From GCA-003244245 sp050700055 (GTDB taxonomy: Bacteria > Actinomycetota > Actinomycetes > Mycobacteriales > Pseudonocardiaceae): DNA of 64,000 bases. The translations under genes and the position numbers were made by a program. Location of the stretch: NCBI GenBank assembly GCA_050700055.1, contig JBOHGE010000003.1:159590-223589 (forward strand). The letters are read 5' to 3'. The notes beneath the pieces are model-generated. The model was not told the origin of the DNA. It was given only the letters and a program-made list of their open reading frames with translations, and ran no database searches. Shown here in pieces: positions 1 through 9,444 of the stretch; the first letter of the stretch is position 1; every line of letters starts with the position of its first letter.

Positions 1-1242
1 GGGCATGAAGTAGCCGCCGTAGTGGCTGATCGGGTCCAGGGTGGACACGATCATCGTGCCCGCGGTGGACACCTGGTCGACGTAAAGCAACGCTTCACCG
101 GTGGTCAGCTCCACCAGAACCTGCGCGCCGTCCGGTGGTCGGAGCACCCCGTGGTAGTGCCAGGTGCAGTCTCGCAGCGTGAGCCGCTGCCACAGCGGGT
201 GCCCAGGTACCGCCAGCCGCACGCCGAGGTCAGCACCGGGTTGCAGCCACCACCAGTAGTTGGTCGGCCGATGCTGCCAGCACACACTTGGCAGGAACTC
301 CGGGATCGGCTCGCCGCCGCTGAAGGTGACCACCGTCCCGCCGGCGTCGAGCAGCTCGGAGATCCGGCCGGCGGCCCGGGTGAGCAGGCCGCGATGCATC
401 CGCTCGGGGATGAGCAGGCCGCGGTAGGCAGTCAGGTCGGTGTCGGCCAGCTCGGGGAGGTAGATCAGGCCACCGGGCAGGTACTGGGCGTATCTCGGCT
501 GGGTGAGGGTGCGGTGCTGCTGGGCCGAGCCACCGTAGACGGCGGCCAGCCCGCGCCGCCGGCCAGCAGCCGGCGCACAGCGTTGGTCTGATCCCGACTG
601 GGTTGATCGGAGCTGCTGGTCTGATCGGAGCTGGGCTGACCGGCCCTGCTGGGCTGACCGGAGCTGGGCCGACTCGGCGACGACCCAGTCGAGCAGCGCC
701 CGGCCACAGTAGCCCAGCAGGTCGCTGGTCGCCTGGACGACGATGGTGCCCGCGGTGGACACCCGATCCAGATAGGTCGCCGGCTGTCCACCCGACAACC
801 GGGTGAGCACCTCGGCACCGGCCGGGATCGGGTGGTGCCCGCGGGCGAAGAACCCGGCGACTCCGCGACGGAAGGTCAACTCGTCGGGTCGCTTTCCGCG
901 GAAGATCGGATGGTCCGCGATGTGCGCGACCCGGTACCCGGCCGGCGACCGGTCCACCAGCGGGACGAACGCTGATGCGCCGGGCAGCCAGTCGCGGTGC
1001 AGGTGGCCGCCGAAGACCACCACCGCACCGGTGTCGAGATAGCCGCGAATCACGTGCCGGTGCCGGACCAGGTGTTCCTGGTCGACGCTCGGCGTGATGA
1101 TCAGCGCCGGGTACCGGGTCAGCTCGGTGGACCCGAGTGCGTAGCAGTCCAGCCGATCGACCCGGTCGGCCCACTCGAGGACCTGCGGATTGCGAATATC
1201 CATGTCCAGCACGGCGACGTTGGGCCCGGCCTGAGACGTCAT
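1..1242 (-). CDS. Protein with duplicated class I glutamine-amidotransferase-like fold (C-terminus outside window)
   Basis: The reading frame is open from an ATG at 1242 to the left edge, so about 414 residues are visible and the C-terminus is missing. Its start overlaps the stop of the upstream protease by ATGA, suggesting translational coupling. The protein has two similar halves. Each has an alternating strand/helix pattern ending in a glycine-rich turn (AVVVFGGH in the first half, TVVTFSGGE in the second), and each ends in a related segment (STAGTIVVQATSD; STAGTMIVSTLD). This resembles class I amidotransferase-like (GATase1/ThuA-type) folds, but I see no catalytic Cys-His-Glu triad. The halves are joined by a low-complexity Ser/Gln/Arg linker encoded by 15-18 bp repeats near 600-675. 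Function unknown; it may act with the neighbouring protease. Confidence 0.7.
   Translation of the reverse strand, partial: MTSQAGPNVAVLDMDIRNPQVLEWADRVDRLDCYALGSTELTRYPALIITPSVDQEHLVRHRHVIRGYLDTGAVVVFGGHLHRDWLPGASAFVPLVDRSPAGYRVAHIADHPIFRGKRPDELTFRRGVAGFFARGHHPIPAGAEVLTRLSGGQPATYLDRVSTAGTIVVQATSDLLGYCGRALLDWVVAESAQLRSAQQGRSAQLRSDQQLRSTQSGSDQRCAPAAGRRRGLAAVYGGSAQQHRTLTQPRYAQYLPGGLIYLPELADTDLTAYRGLLIPERMHRGLLTRAAGRISELLDAGGTVVTFSGGEPIPEFLPSVCWQHRPTNYWWWLQPGADLGVRLAVPGHPLWQRLTLRDCTWHYHGVLRPPDGAQVLVELTTGEALLYVDQVSTAGTMIVSTLDPISHYGGYFMP
597..676. repeat. Short tandem repeats encoding the Ser/Gln/Arg linker
   Basis: Imperfect 18-bp units (variants of GATCGGAGCTGGGCTGAC) run head to tail here. They lie in frame in the minus-strand gene and encode repeats such as SAQLR, SAQQGR and SDQQLR between its two similar halves. 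Unit number is likely to vary between strains. Confidence 0.6.
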
Positions 1243-2834
1243 GTCGGGGCCGCACCGGCTACAGCGGCCGCAAGATGCGGCGACATCTCGGGCACGATGA
1301 CCGGACCGGCCGTGAGAGCACCGGCAGCGATGAGCAGCGAGTCACGAAACGCGTCGCTGTTGACCACGTGGTAGGCGAGCTCGCCTTCGAAGCGGTGCAG
1401 CAGCCGGTCGAGCTGGGGACCGCTGGCATGGAGCCGGACTTCGAGTGCCCGGCGCACGGCATCCGGGTCAGCGTCATCCAGCAGCACGCTGAGCCGGGAC
1501 ACCGGATCATCCGGGGAGCCGGCAGCGGTAGCGGCCCGCAACCCGACCACATTCGGCAAGGGGGCGGACAGCAACGCCTCGGCGTCGACCACTCCCGCGC
1601 CCCATCCGGCCGGCCAATCCGGCGGCACGCGGCGCCCGACCGTCCGGAGCAGGTGCAGGAACACCGGCTGAACGCCGAACGGGCTGTATCGCTCGATGAG
1701 TTTGTCGCGGCCATGGAAGGCCAGCCACAACGCGGCCACCCCGGCGAGGTGGGCGACCGCGAAAGACGTTCCCGAGCTCGGTCCCACGAAGCGGGTCGGC
1801 GGCGCGGCATCCCAGCCGAACCCGGCCACATGTACCGCCCAACCGGGTGCCGAGACGTCGACCGCCGAGCCGCTCGCTGATCCGGGCCAGCGGAGGTCGC
1901 CGACACCGACCGCCGCGACCGCGAGACAGTTGTCGTAGGACGCGGGCTCGACGACGAAGGGGTACACGTTGCCCGCCGCAGCCATGACGATCATCCCACT
2001 GTCCACGGCACGCTGGATGGCCTCGCGCAGGGCGAAGAACCCCTGCCCACCCAGGCTCATCGACACCACGTGACAGTTCACCTGACGAGCATGGTCAACC
2101 GCGCGGGCCACGTCGGAGTCGAAGAACTGCACGACACTCTCGACCGCCCGGATCGGCACCAGCGTGGCCCGCGGTGCCACACCGACCACGCCCACCTGCG
2201 CACTGCCGTGACCGGCGATCACCGAGCCGGTGGCGGTACCGTGACCGGGGCTGGGCAGCGGCCACGGGGATCGGTCCGGGGGAACCAGGGGGTCGAGTGC
2301 GTCATCGTCGTTGTCGATGACGTCGCGATCCGAGCCGAGGTCGAGCGCAGCGGGACCCAATGCGAAATGGTCGCTGTAACCGCTGTCGGGATGGCCGACA
2401 CGGATACCCTCGCCCTGAGTGCGCCCGCCGGGCGGGGGCGGCAGCGCCCATGCCTGCGCACAGTGGATCGACTCCCGGGCCCAGTTCAGGTCGCTTCCGG
2501 GTGGATCCGGCGGGTCGCCGGCGATGCCGACGACGTCGGGACGGTCCCATGGGCGCACTGGCACGTCGGCCTCGACGCGGCTGAACCTTCCCGTGTCGAT
2601 CAGCCGCTGGGCGAGCGTGTGCGCTTGCTTGGCGTACTCCGCCGTCCCTAACGGCTCGTCGCTGGCCGTCGCCACCAGATACAGTGCGGCCCGGTCGGGT
2701 AGCTGCTCGGCGAACAACGGCTCGACCCGCCAGGCAGCACTCGTCAGCGCCGGCAGGATGGCCCCGACAGCCCGCTCGACCTCGGGCAGCGAGGCATCGG
2801 TCTGGACGACTACGCGCAGCTCGTGCACCACCAT
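1239..2834 (-). CDS. Subtilisin-like serine protease (peptidase S8 family)
   Basis: The 531-residue protein has a full subtilase triad: Asp150 in GHPDSGYSDH, His198 in GHGTATGSVIAGHG and Ser357 in GTSFAVAHLAG, with the oxyanion-hole Asn at about 289 (AAAGN). Residues 1-100 form an N-terminal extension without a recognisable signal peptide. A poorly conserved tail after about 400 may be a regulatory domain. It lacks an obvious secretion signal, so a cytoplasmic or non-classical location is possible. It lies 12 bp after a small gene and overlaps the next gene by 4 bp, which suggests a four-gene minus-strand unit (3360 to left edge). The partner with a duplicated amidotransferase-like fold may be a substrate or regulator; this is inference. 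Confidence 0.9.
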   Translation of the reverse strand: MVVHELRVVVQTDASLPEVERAVGAILPALTSAAWRVEPLFAEQLPDRAALYLVATASDEPLGTAEYAKQAHTLAQRLIDTGRFSRVEADVPVRPWDRPDVVGIAGDPPDPPGSDLNWARESIHCAQAWALPPPPGGRTQGEGIRVGHPDSGYSDHFALGPAALDLGSDRDVIDNDDDALDPLVPPDRSPWPLPSPGHGTATGSVIAGHGSAQVGVVGVAPRATLVPIRAVESVVQFFDSDVARAVDHARQVNCHVVSMSLGGQGFFALREAIQRAVDSGMIVMAAAGNVYPFVVEPASYDNCLAVAAVGVGDLRWPGSASGSAVDVSAPGWAVHVAGFGWDAAPPTRFVGPSSGTSFAVAHLAGVAALWLAFHGRDKLIERYSPFGVQPVFLHLLRTVGRRVPPDWPAGWGAGVVDAEALLSAPLPNVVGLRAATAAGSPDDPVSRLSVLLDDADPDAVRRALEVRLHASGPQLDRLLHRFEGELAYHVVNSDAFRDSLLIAAGALTAGPVIVPEMSPHLAAAVAGAAPT

Positions 2835-2846
2835 GGCGGTAACCCT

Positions 2847-3113
2847 TCAGCTGCCGACCGCACCGGCCGGAGGCTCCCAGCACAGCAGCTCCTGCTGGGT
2901 GAGCCAGAACTGCCGGCACGCGTCGTGGAGATCGTTCTGTGCTGTCTCGAGCGCCTCGACCGGCGCAGGTGTGGCAACCCACCGGCCACGAACCGGCGCG
3001 ACCACCGTCAACGCCTCAAGAGCGTGCGAGGCATTGCGCACACGCTGATGGGCTTGGTGAAGCCGCTGGCGTTGGTCCGCCGAGAGCTCCTCCGGCTTAC
3101 GTCTGACGTCCAC
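2847..3113 (-). CDS. Small hypothetical helical protein upstream of the protease
   Basis: An 88-residue ORF starting ATG, rich in Gln, Arg and Ala and predicted mostly helical, ending 12 bp before the protease start. It has no signal peptide, membrane segment or motif that I recognise. Tight spacing suggests it belongs to the protease operon and may modulate or be processed by the protease. That role is inferred from position only. Confidence 0.6.
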   Translation of the reverse strand: MDVRRKPEELSADQRQRLHQAHQRVRNASHALEALTVVAPVRGRWVATPAPVEALETAQNDLHDACRQFWLTQQELLCWEPPAGAVGS

Positions 3114-3174
3114 GTCGGCCCCTCCGCTGATCCTGATGTCTGGTGGTGCCCACCGTAACCCCGCCCTCTGACAG

Positions 3175-3360
3175 TTATGGATCGTGCGGCGCGTCGGGGC
3201 CTTGATCCGTGCGTAGCGGGCCGAGTATCTCGTCGAGAGTCTCGAGCTGCGTTCTCACCACGCGCTGCAGCCGGAGCATCACGACCAGGAGCACGCAGCC
3301 GAGGATGATGATCGCGGACGCACCGGCGACCAGCACCACGACGATCTGGGTAGCACTCAC
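3175..3360 (-). CDS. Small single-pass membrane protein
   Basis: A 61-residue ORF with one hydrophobic segment (about residues 5-28, VVVLVAGASAIIILGCVLLV) followed by a charged helical tail with LQRVV and LETLDEIL. It is probably N-out/C-in or a small anchor. It lies 61 bp upstream of the small helical gene and could be the first gene of the protease operon. No family recognised. Confidence 0.6.
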   Translation of the reverse strand: MSATQIVVVLVAGASAIIILGCVLLVVMLRLQRVVRTQLETLDEILGPLRTDQGPDAPHDP

Positions 3361-3453
3361 GGCCGCATCCTCTCAGTCCTGCCATCCTGTGCGGCTCACC
3401 ACAACCGTACGTGGCTGCCTGCCGGCAGAACACGGTCCGGCACACTGGCCCCG

Positions 3454-4830
3454 GTGAGTCCCGTGCCTGCTGAGGTGATGTGGTTTCGCCGCGACCTGCG
3501 CACCGACGACAACCCGGCGCTGCTCGCCGCGGCTGCCGGTGGCGGGCCGGTGCTGGCGTTGTTCGTGCTCGACCCCCGGCTGTTCGACACCGCGGGCCCG
3601 CCTCGCGCGGCTTACCTGCTGCGCTCGCTGCGCGCACTCGACGGCAGCCTCGGCGGCGCGTTGCACCTGCGCCACGGCGACCCGGTGCAGCAGGTGCTGG
3701 TCGCCGCCCGCGAGGTCGGCGCCCGCCGGGTGCACATCGCCGCCGATCACGGGCCCTACGGCACCCGCCGCGACACCGCGGTGGAGGCGGCGCTGCGCGA
3801 GCACGGCATCACGCTGGTCCGCACCGGCTCGCCGTATGCGGTGGCCCCCGGCCGGGTCCGCAAGCCGGACGGCTCGCCGTACCGGGTGTTCACCCCGTTC
3901 AGCCGGTCCTGGCTGGCGCATGGCTGGCGGGGTCCGGCCGGGGCCGCGAAGGACATCGACTACGTGCACCGCCCAGGACCGGCCGGCTGGCCCGACGAAC
4001 CCGAGCCGGCCGGGATCACCCTGCCCGAGGTCGGCGAGGCCGCCGCGGGCCGGCGGTGGCAGTGGTTCCTGGACCACGCGCTGGCCGACTACCACGAACA
4101 ACGCGACCGCCCCGACCTCGACGGCACCGCCCGGATCTCCGCCGCACTGAAATACGGCGAAATGCACCCGCGTACCCTGCTGGCCGACCTCGCCGACCGG
4201 CCCGGCCTCGGCGTGGAGTCGTTCCGTACCGAGCTGTGCTGGCGGGAGTTCTACGCCGACGTGCTGCACCACCACCCGGCCTCGGCGTGGACCTCGCTGG
4301 ACCCGATCGCCGGCGCCGTCCCCACCGACACCGGCCCGGACGCCGACGCCACCTTCCACGCCTGGGCGCAGGCCCGCACCGGCTACCCGATCGTCGACGC
4401 CGGGATGCGGCAGCTGCACGCGCGAGGCTGGATGCATAACCGGCTCCGCATGATCACGGCATCGTTCCTGGTCAAAGATCTGCACCTGCCGTGGCAACGC
4501 GGCGCGCAGCACTTCCTGGACTACCTGATCGACGGTGACCTGGCCAGCAACAACCACGGCTGGCAGTGGGTCGCCGGCACCGGCACCGACGCGGCGCCCT
4601 ACATCCGGATCTTCAACCCGACCCTGCAGGCCGCCAAGGTAGACCCGGCCGGCGATTACGTCCGCCGCTGGGTACCGGAACTGCGCAGCATCGCCGGCCC
4701 GGCGGTGCACCAGCCCTGGAAACAGCCCGGTGGCCCACCCGACGGCTACCCACAACCGATGGTCGACCACCCCAGCGAACGCGCCGAGGCGCTGCGTCGC
4801 TACCAAACAACCAAGTCCGGCGGGCAATGA
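3454..4830 (+). CDS. phr: Deoxyribodipyrimidine photolyase / cryptochrome family protein
   Basis: The 458-residue protein begins at GTG with VMWFRRDLRTDDNPAL, the antenna-domain start typical of class I photolyases. The C-terminal FAD domain contains the signatures TGYPIVDAGMRQL, GWMHNRLRM, the stretch DYLIDGDLASNNHGWQW and IFNPTLQ. It would use blue light and FAD to reverse UV-induced pyrimidine dimers, acting on DNA in the cytoplasm. Length and motif order match bacterial CPD photolyases. No Shine-Dalgarno is obvious before the chosen GTG, so a nearby in-frame GTG is possible. The gene stands alone, convergent with the nitrate transporter gene. Confidence 0.93.
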   Translation: MSPVPAEVMWFRRDLRTDDNPALLAAAAGGGPVLALFVLDPRLFDTAGPPRAAYLLRSLRALDGSLGGALHLRHGDPVQQVLVAAREVGARRVHIAADHGPYGTRRDTAVEAALREHGITLVRTGSPYAVAPGRVRKPDGSPYRVFTPFSRSWLAHGWRGPAGAAKDIDYVHRPGPAGWPDEPEPAGITLPEVGEAAAGRRWQWFLDHALADYHEQRDRPDLDGTARISAALKYGEMHPRTLLADLADRPGLGVESFRTELCWREFYADVLHHHPASAWTSLDPIAGAVPTDTGPDADATFHAWAQARTGYPIVDAGMRQLHARGWMHNRLRMITASFLVKDLHLPWQRGAQHFLDYLIDGDLASNNHGWQWVAGTGTDAAPYIRIFNPTLQAAKVDPAGDYVRRWVPELRSIAGPAVHQPWKQPGGPPDGYPQPMVDHPSERAEALRRYQTTKSGGQ

Positions 4831-4897
4831 CCTGCGCAGGTGTGGTGACTGAACCAAGCGCCGCAGAGTTTCACGATCGGAGAGAACCGCCAACGTC

Positions 4898-6106
4898 TTA
4901 GCCGTGGGTGCTTCGTGGGTTCATCCGCAGCAGCGTGACGACGAACGCCACCGTCGCGGTCACGCACAGCAGGACCAGCCCGACGGTGTAGTCGTGGCCG
5001 ACCTGGTCGTAGGTCGCGCCCATCACGAGCTGCGGGAAGAAGCCGCCCAGTCCCCCAGCGGCGCCGACGATGCCGGTCACCGCACCGACCTGCGCTGCAG
5101 GCACCCGTTGCGCAACCCAGGCGAACACCCCACCGGTACCGATCCCGAGGACGAACGCCATCGTCAGGAAGGTGAGCCCGGCGGGGATCTCCGGGGCAGG
5201 CTGGGCGGCGACCACCACCGCCAGCACCGCAGCACCGGCCAGCGAAACCAGCACCACCGGTTTGGCCCGCAGCCGGTCGGACAAGATCCCGCCGAGCGGG
5301 CGGGCGACCACGGCGGCGAGCACGAAACCCGCGGCCCTGGTACCCGCTTCGGTGAGGGTGAACCCGTACACAACCTTGAGGTAGGTCGGCAGGTAGGTAC
5401 TGAACGCCACGAAACCTCCGAAGGTGATGGCGTACAAGACCGACATCTCCCAGGTCGCCCGCAGCCGGACCGCCGCGGTGAGCTGGGGAATCAACGGAAA
5501 GGTGTTGGGCGCCCAGCTGGGCGCATCCCGCGCCAGCACAACAACGAGCACCGCTGTCACAGCCAGCGCAACAGCGACGATCAGGTGGGTGACGACATAG
5601 CCGAACCAGGTGTCGAGCCGGGGCGTCAAAAACGCCGACAGGGCCGTACCCCCCATACCGGCGCCGAACACCCCGGTCGCGAACCCACGCCGGCTCGGTT
5701 CGTACCATGCGTTCACAAACGGGATCCCCACCGCGAACGTCGTCCCCGCGATGCCCAGAAAGAACCCCAATCCGAGCAGCAGCGGGTAGGAGCCGACCGA
5801 CCCGGCAAAGGCCACCGCGAGCACCGGCGCCGTCGACGCCAATGACACCAACGCGAGCATCACCCGCCCGCCGTATCGGTCGGTCAACGCGCCGACCGGG
5901 ATCCGGCCCAGCGAGCCGACCAGCACCGGGATCGCGACCAGCAGCGACGTCTGCATGCTCGACAACGACAGCCGCTCGGCATACCTCGAAGCCAGCGGCG
6001 CGATGAGGTTCCACGCCCAGAAATTGATGACGAACGTCCCCGTCGCCAGCACCAGATTGCGCCTGGCCGCCACACAAGGTCCCACCACGGTGCGCTGAGT
6101 CGACAT
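4898..6106 (-). CDS. narK: NarK-type nitrate/nitrite transporter (MFS)
   Basis: A 402-residue major facilitator protein with about 12 hydrophobic segments. NNP-family marks are WAWNLIAPLA in the first helix, the nitrate-signature region GFFLGIAGTTFAVGIPFVN followed by WYEPSRRGFATGVFGAGMGG, and its C-terminal counterpart GIVGAAGGLGGFFPQLVMG. It would import nitrate or exchange it for nitrite across the cytoplasmic membrane. No nitrate or nitrite reductase gene lies nearby, so it is an orphan transporter here. Residues 1-15 precede the first helix and the ATG at 6106 is reasonable. Confidence 0.92.
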   Translation of the reverse strand: MSTQRTVVGPCVAARRNLVLATGTFVINFWAWNLIAPLASRYAERLSLSSMQTSLLVAIPVLVGSLGRIPVGALTDRYGGRVMLALVSLASTAPVLAVAFAGSVGSYPLLLGLGFFLGIAGTTFAVGIPFVNAWYEPSRRGFATGVFGAGMGGTALSAFLTPRLDTWFGYVVTHLIVAVALAVTAVLVVVLARDAPSWAPNTFPLIPQLTAAVRLRATWEMSVLYAITFGGFVAFSTYLPTYLKVVYGFTLTEAGTRAAGFVLAAVVARPLGGILSDRLRAKPVVLVSLAGAAVLAVVVAAQPAPEIPAGLTFLTMAFVLGIGTGGVFAWVAQRVPAAQVGAVTGIVGAAGGLGGFFPQLVMGATYDQVGHDYTVGLVLLCVTATVAFVVTLLRMNPRSTHG

Positions 6107-6322
6107 CCCACCCCCGCGTGGCCCACGACCATCGGTCCTACCGGTGAGTGTCCAGGATTTCGAACAGCCGTTCCACCTGGACCGCTCGCCGCGGGCGACT
6201 GACGCGAGTCGGATTGAGACGTCGCACCTGAGGACAATAGTGAGTCAAGCACAGAAAACGGATTTCGCTTCGCATGCCCAGCCGTCGAATCGGAGTCGGA
6301 CGTGCTCGATCAAGTGCTGGGG

Positions 6323-9232
6323 TCAATTCCCGACAATATTCTTTCGACCTGCGCAGGTGTCCTGGTAGGGGAGGCCGGGTGCATAGAAGTCCCACGTCGC
6401 CTTGTCCAGCGGCCCACCGGCGCGGATACACGCCTCCGACACCGCATTGCGCTGCAGTTCCGCAAGCCAGGCCATATCCCACAGCGTGACGGTGTCGTCA
6501 CCGCTGACGGTGACCATGGTGCGCCCGTCGTGGGAGAACACCACCGAGCGCGCACCGGAGGTGTGGCCGGTGAGGGGCCGTCCGAGCCGGCGGGGTTGAG
6601 TGAGGTCGGTGAGATCCCACAGGATGATGGTCTGGTCATCGCTGGCGGTGGCCAGCGTGTGGCTGTCCGGGGAGAACGCCACCGAGGCCAGCGAGTCGAC
6701 GTGGCCGGGTAGGGGTTCGCCAAGCCGGCGAGGTCGGCTGCGATCGGTGACATCCCACAGGATGACGGTCCGGTCGAAGCTGGCGGTGGCCAGGGTGCGT
6801 CCGTCCGGGGAGAACACCACGGTGACCACCGCATCGGCATGGCCGGTGAGGGGCTGACCAAGCTGGCGAGGCTGACTACGATCGGTGACATCCCACAGCG
6901 TGACAGCCCGATCCTCGCTGGGGATGGCCACAGTGCGCCCGTCCGGGGAGAACGCCACCGAGCCGGCGAAAGCGGCGAGAGACTGCCCGAAACGGCGGGG
7001 TTGGCTGAGGTCGCTCAGATCCCACAGGTCGATGGTCCGGTCACCGCTGGCGGTGGCCAGCGTGCGCCCGTCAGGCGAGAAGACCACCGAGACAACCCAG
7101 CCCGGACCGGCAAGAGCCTGGCCGAGACGGCGAGGTCGGCTGGGATCGGTGACATCCCACAAGATCGCGGAGCGGTCGGCGCTGCCGGTCGCCACCGTGT
7201 GCCCGTCCGGGGAGAACGCCAGCGAGATCACCGGCTCGGTGTGACCGGTGAGGGGCTGGCCGAGGCGGCGGGGTTGGCTGCGGTCGCTCACGTCCCAGAG
7301 GATGGCGGGGCCGCCGGTGTCGGCGGTCACCAAGGTACGCCCGTCCGGGGACAACGCCGCCTCGGTCTGGCTGGTGAGGGGCTGGCCGAGGCGGTGAGGT
7401 TGGTCGCGGTCGCTCAGATCCCACACCAGGGCAGTCTGGTCCCGGCTAGCGGTGGCCAGGGTCTGCCCGTCGGGAGCGAACGCCACCGAGGTGACCGCGC
7501 CGGTGTGGCCGGTGAGGGGCTCACCGAGACGGCGGGGTTGGGCGGGATCGGCGAGGTCCCACAGAATGACGGTCTTGTCTCGGCCGCCGGTGGCCAGGAT
7601 GCTCCCGTCGGGGGAGAACGCCACCGAACTGACCACGCCCGTGTGGCCGGTGCTGGTCTGGCCGAGGCGACGAGGGTGGTTGCGGTCGGCGAGATCCCAG
7701 AGGATGACGGTCTGGTCGTCGCCAGCCGTGGCGGCCAGGATGTGCCCATCGGGGGAGAACGCCACATCGTGCGCCGAGGCGCTGTGGCCGGTGAGGGGCT
7801 CACCGAGACGGCGGGGTTGGTTGCGATCGGTCAGATCCCACAGCATGACGGTCTGGCTGTTGGGGATGGCCAGAGTGCGCCCGTCGGGAGAGAACACCAC
7901 CGACCACGTCGAGCCGTTCCCAGTACGGGTAAAGGGCTCACCGAGGCGGCGGGGTTGGTTGGGGTCGGTAAGATCCCACAGCTTGGCGGTGCCGTCCATA
8001 CTTGCGGTGGCCAGGGTGCGCCCGTCCGGAGAGAACGCCACCGACACCGCGCTCGTATCGTCGGGGAGTGGCTGACCGAGACGGCGCGGTTGGCTGCGGT
8101 CGCTCAGATCCCACAGCATGACCTCGTTGCTGGCAGTGGCCAGGGTGCGCCCGTCCGGGGAGAACGCCACCGACCACACCACAGACGTGTGGCCGGTGAG
8201 CGGCTGGCCGAGCCGGCGAGGTTGGCCGGGATTGGTGACATCCCACAGAATGACGGTCCGGTCGAAACCGGCAGTGGCCAAGGTCTTCCGGTCCGGGGAG
8301 AAGACCACCGAGTTGACCTCGTTCGTGTGGCCGGTGAGCGTACCGCGGTACCGGCTGGACAGGAGAGTCTGCGTCAGGCTCTCCCGGGTCAGTGGGCTGG
8401 GGTCAAGGTGGTTGGCGGCGACGCCGAGTTGGAGCGCACCACGGGGGTTGGTGTCCCGGCTCCGGTCGGCCTCGGCCACCATGCGGCGCGCGATGGCGGT
8501 GTGCTGAGCCGCGGCAGCCTGATTGCGTTCACCCACTGCGACCACCGCCGCCACCAGCGCCGCGATCACCAGCACCACCAGTGCGCTGACGCCACCACGC
8601 GCCAGCCACATGGTCCGGCGATGCTGGCGGATGTGCTCACCCAGCAGTTCATCCTTGGGGACCTCACGTACGGCCGCGGCGAGGTCGGCCACGCAGTCCT
8701 GCCACCGCGGGTCGGACTGGGCCAGCTGGTCCACGTCACGGGCCCAGCGCAGGTCCACCCAGCGAGGTTCCGCAACGACAGCGCCGCGCAATGCGGGTGG
8801 CAAGGCCGCTGCCGCCCCGTCCCCGCGTCCGGCGTCACCGTCCCAGGCGAACTCGCCCTCGGTGAGCACCACGAGCAGGCGTTGTGGCGGCTTGTTCGCC
8901 AACCACCACGCGACCTCACGATTTACCCACTCCGACCGTGCCGCGGCCGGCGAGGCCATCAGGACCAGCCAGGCCGATGAGGCCAATGCCTTCTCGATGG
9001 AAGACCACAGGTCTGGGTTGGCGGCCAGGTTTGTGGTGTCCCGGAAGACCCGTAGCGCCCGCTGCCGATACCAGGGTTTCGCGAACCGTTCCAACCCGGT
9101 CTGCAGCGCCTGCGCCAGAGCACCGTCGGACGTGTGACCGTAGGAAATGAACGCGTGATATCCCGAGGTCCCGGTGGACACCGCGCCCGGGCCGTCGAGG
9201 TGGCTGTGGCGTGTTCTGAGCTTGTCGATCAT
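6323..9232 (-). CDS. TIR domain-transmembrane-WD40 repeat protein
   Basis: I place the start at ATG 9232 (or the adjacent GTG at 9235) after a GGGGGA ribosome site, giving 969 residues. Residues 25-160 form a TIR_2-type domain starting YHAFISYGH. SEWVNREVAWW aligns with the helix that carries the catalytic glutamate of TIR NADases, putting the candidate glutamate at residue 106. A hydrophobic helix follows at about 210-232, then about 14 WD40-type repeats of the form GHTxxVxSVAFSPDGRTLATASxDxTVILWD. Such TIR-WD40 proteins are thought to be surveillance or cell-suicide proteins whose repeats sense a signal and whose TIR degrades NAD+; that is inferred, not shown here. A TIR-less copy lies directly upstream. 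Confidence 0.87.
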   Translation of the reverse strand: MIDKLRTRHSHLDGPGAVSTGTSGYHAFISYGHTSDGALAQALQTGLERFAKPWYRQRALRVFRDTTNLAANPDLWSSIEKALASSAWLVLMASPAAARSEWVNREVAWWLANKPPQRLLVVLTEGEFAWDGDAGRGDGAAAALPPALRGAVVAEPRWVDLRWARDVDQLAQSDPRWQDCVADLAAAVREVPKDELLGEHIRQHRRTMWLARGGVSALVVLVIAALVAAVVAVGERNQAAAAQHTAIARRMVAEADRSRDTNPRGALQLGVAANHLDPSPLTRESLTQTLLSSRYRGTLTGHTNEVNSVVFSPDRKTLATAGFDRTVILWDVTNPGQPRRLGQPLTGHTSVVWSVAFSPDGRTLATASNEVMLWDLSDRSQPRRLGQPLPDDTSAVSVAFSPDGRTLATASMDGTAKLWDLTDPNQPRRLGEPFTRTGNGSTWSVVFSPDGRTLAIPNSQTVMLWDLTDRNQPRRLGEPLTGHSASAHDVAFSPDGHILAATAGDDQTVILWDLADRNHPRRLGQTSTGHTGVVSSVAFSPDGSILATGGRDKTVILWDLADPAQPRRLGEPLTGHTGAVTSVAFAPDGQTLATASRDQTALVWDLSDRDQPHRLGQPLTSQTEAALSPDGRTLVTADTGGPAILWDVSDRSQPRRLGQPLTGHTEPVISLAFSPDGHTVATGSADRSAILWDVTDPSRPRRLGQALAGPGWVVSVVFSPDGRTLATASGDRTIDLWDLSDLSQPRRFGQSLAAFAGSVAFSPDGRTVAIPSEDRAVTLWDVTDRSQPRQLGQPLTGHADAVVTVVFSPDGRTLATASFDRTVILWDVTDRSRPRRLGEPLPGHVDSLASVAFSPDSHTLATASDDQTIILWDLTDLTQPRRLGRPLTGHTSGARSVVFSHDGRTMVTVSGDDTVTLWDMAWLAELQRNAVSEACIRAGGPLDKATWDFYAPGLPYQDTCAGRKNIVGN

Positions 9233-9444
9233 CACGCATCCCCCATCGGTGAGAGTCGACAATCCGGGGCGAGCCCGAGGCGACGCTCTACACCAGGTAT
9301 CGGTGGACCTCCTGCAATTGTTGCTTCTCACGATGAACTCCGCTGCCAGGTCGGCGCTGGACCATTGCCGGCCCGCCGGTTGGCCGCGGCGGGGTGGAAT
9401 ACGACCCGCGCAGGCTCCAGTCCGATGCGGCAAGGGCCGCCGGG

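Noticed and set aside
230..1255. A 341-codon minus-strand frame starting at 1255
   Set aside because: Composition is Arg/Pro-rich shadow text. The frame from ATG 1242 is protein-like, overlaps the protease stop by ATGA and stays open to the window edge.
3373..4893. A 506-codon frame antisense to the photolyase gene
   Set aside because: High-GC shadow of a well-supported photolyase; no motif of its own.
6839..8980. Long plus-strand frame opposite the TIR-WD40 gene
   Set aside because: Repeats of the WD40 units read on the wrong strand (GLTETAGLVAIG-type text); no independent support.
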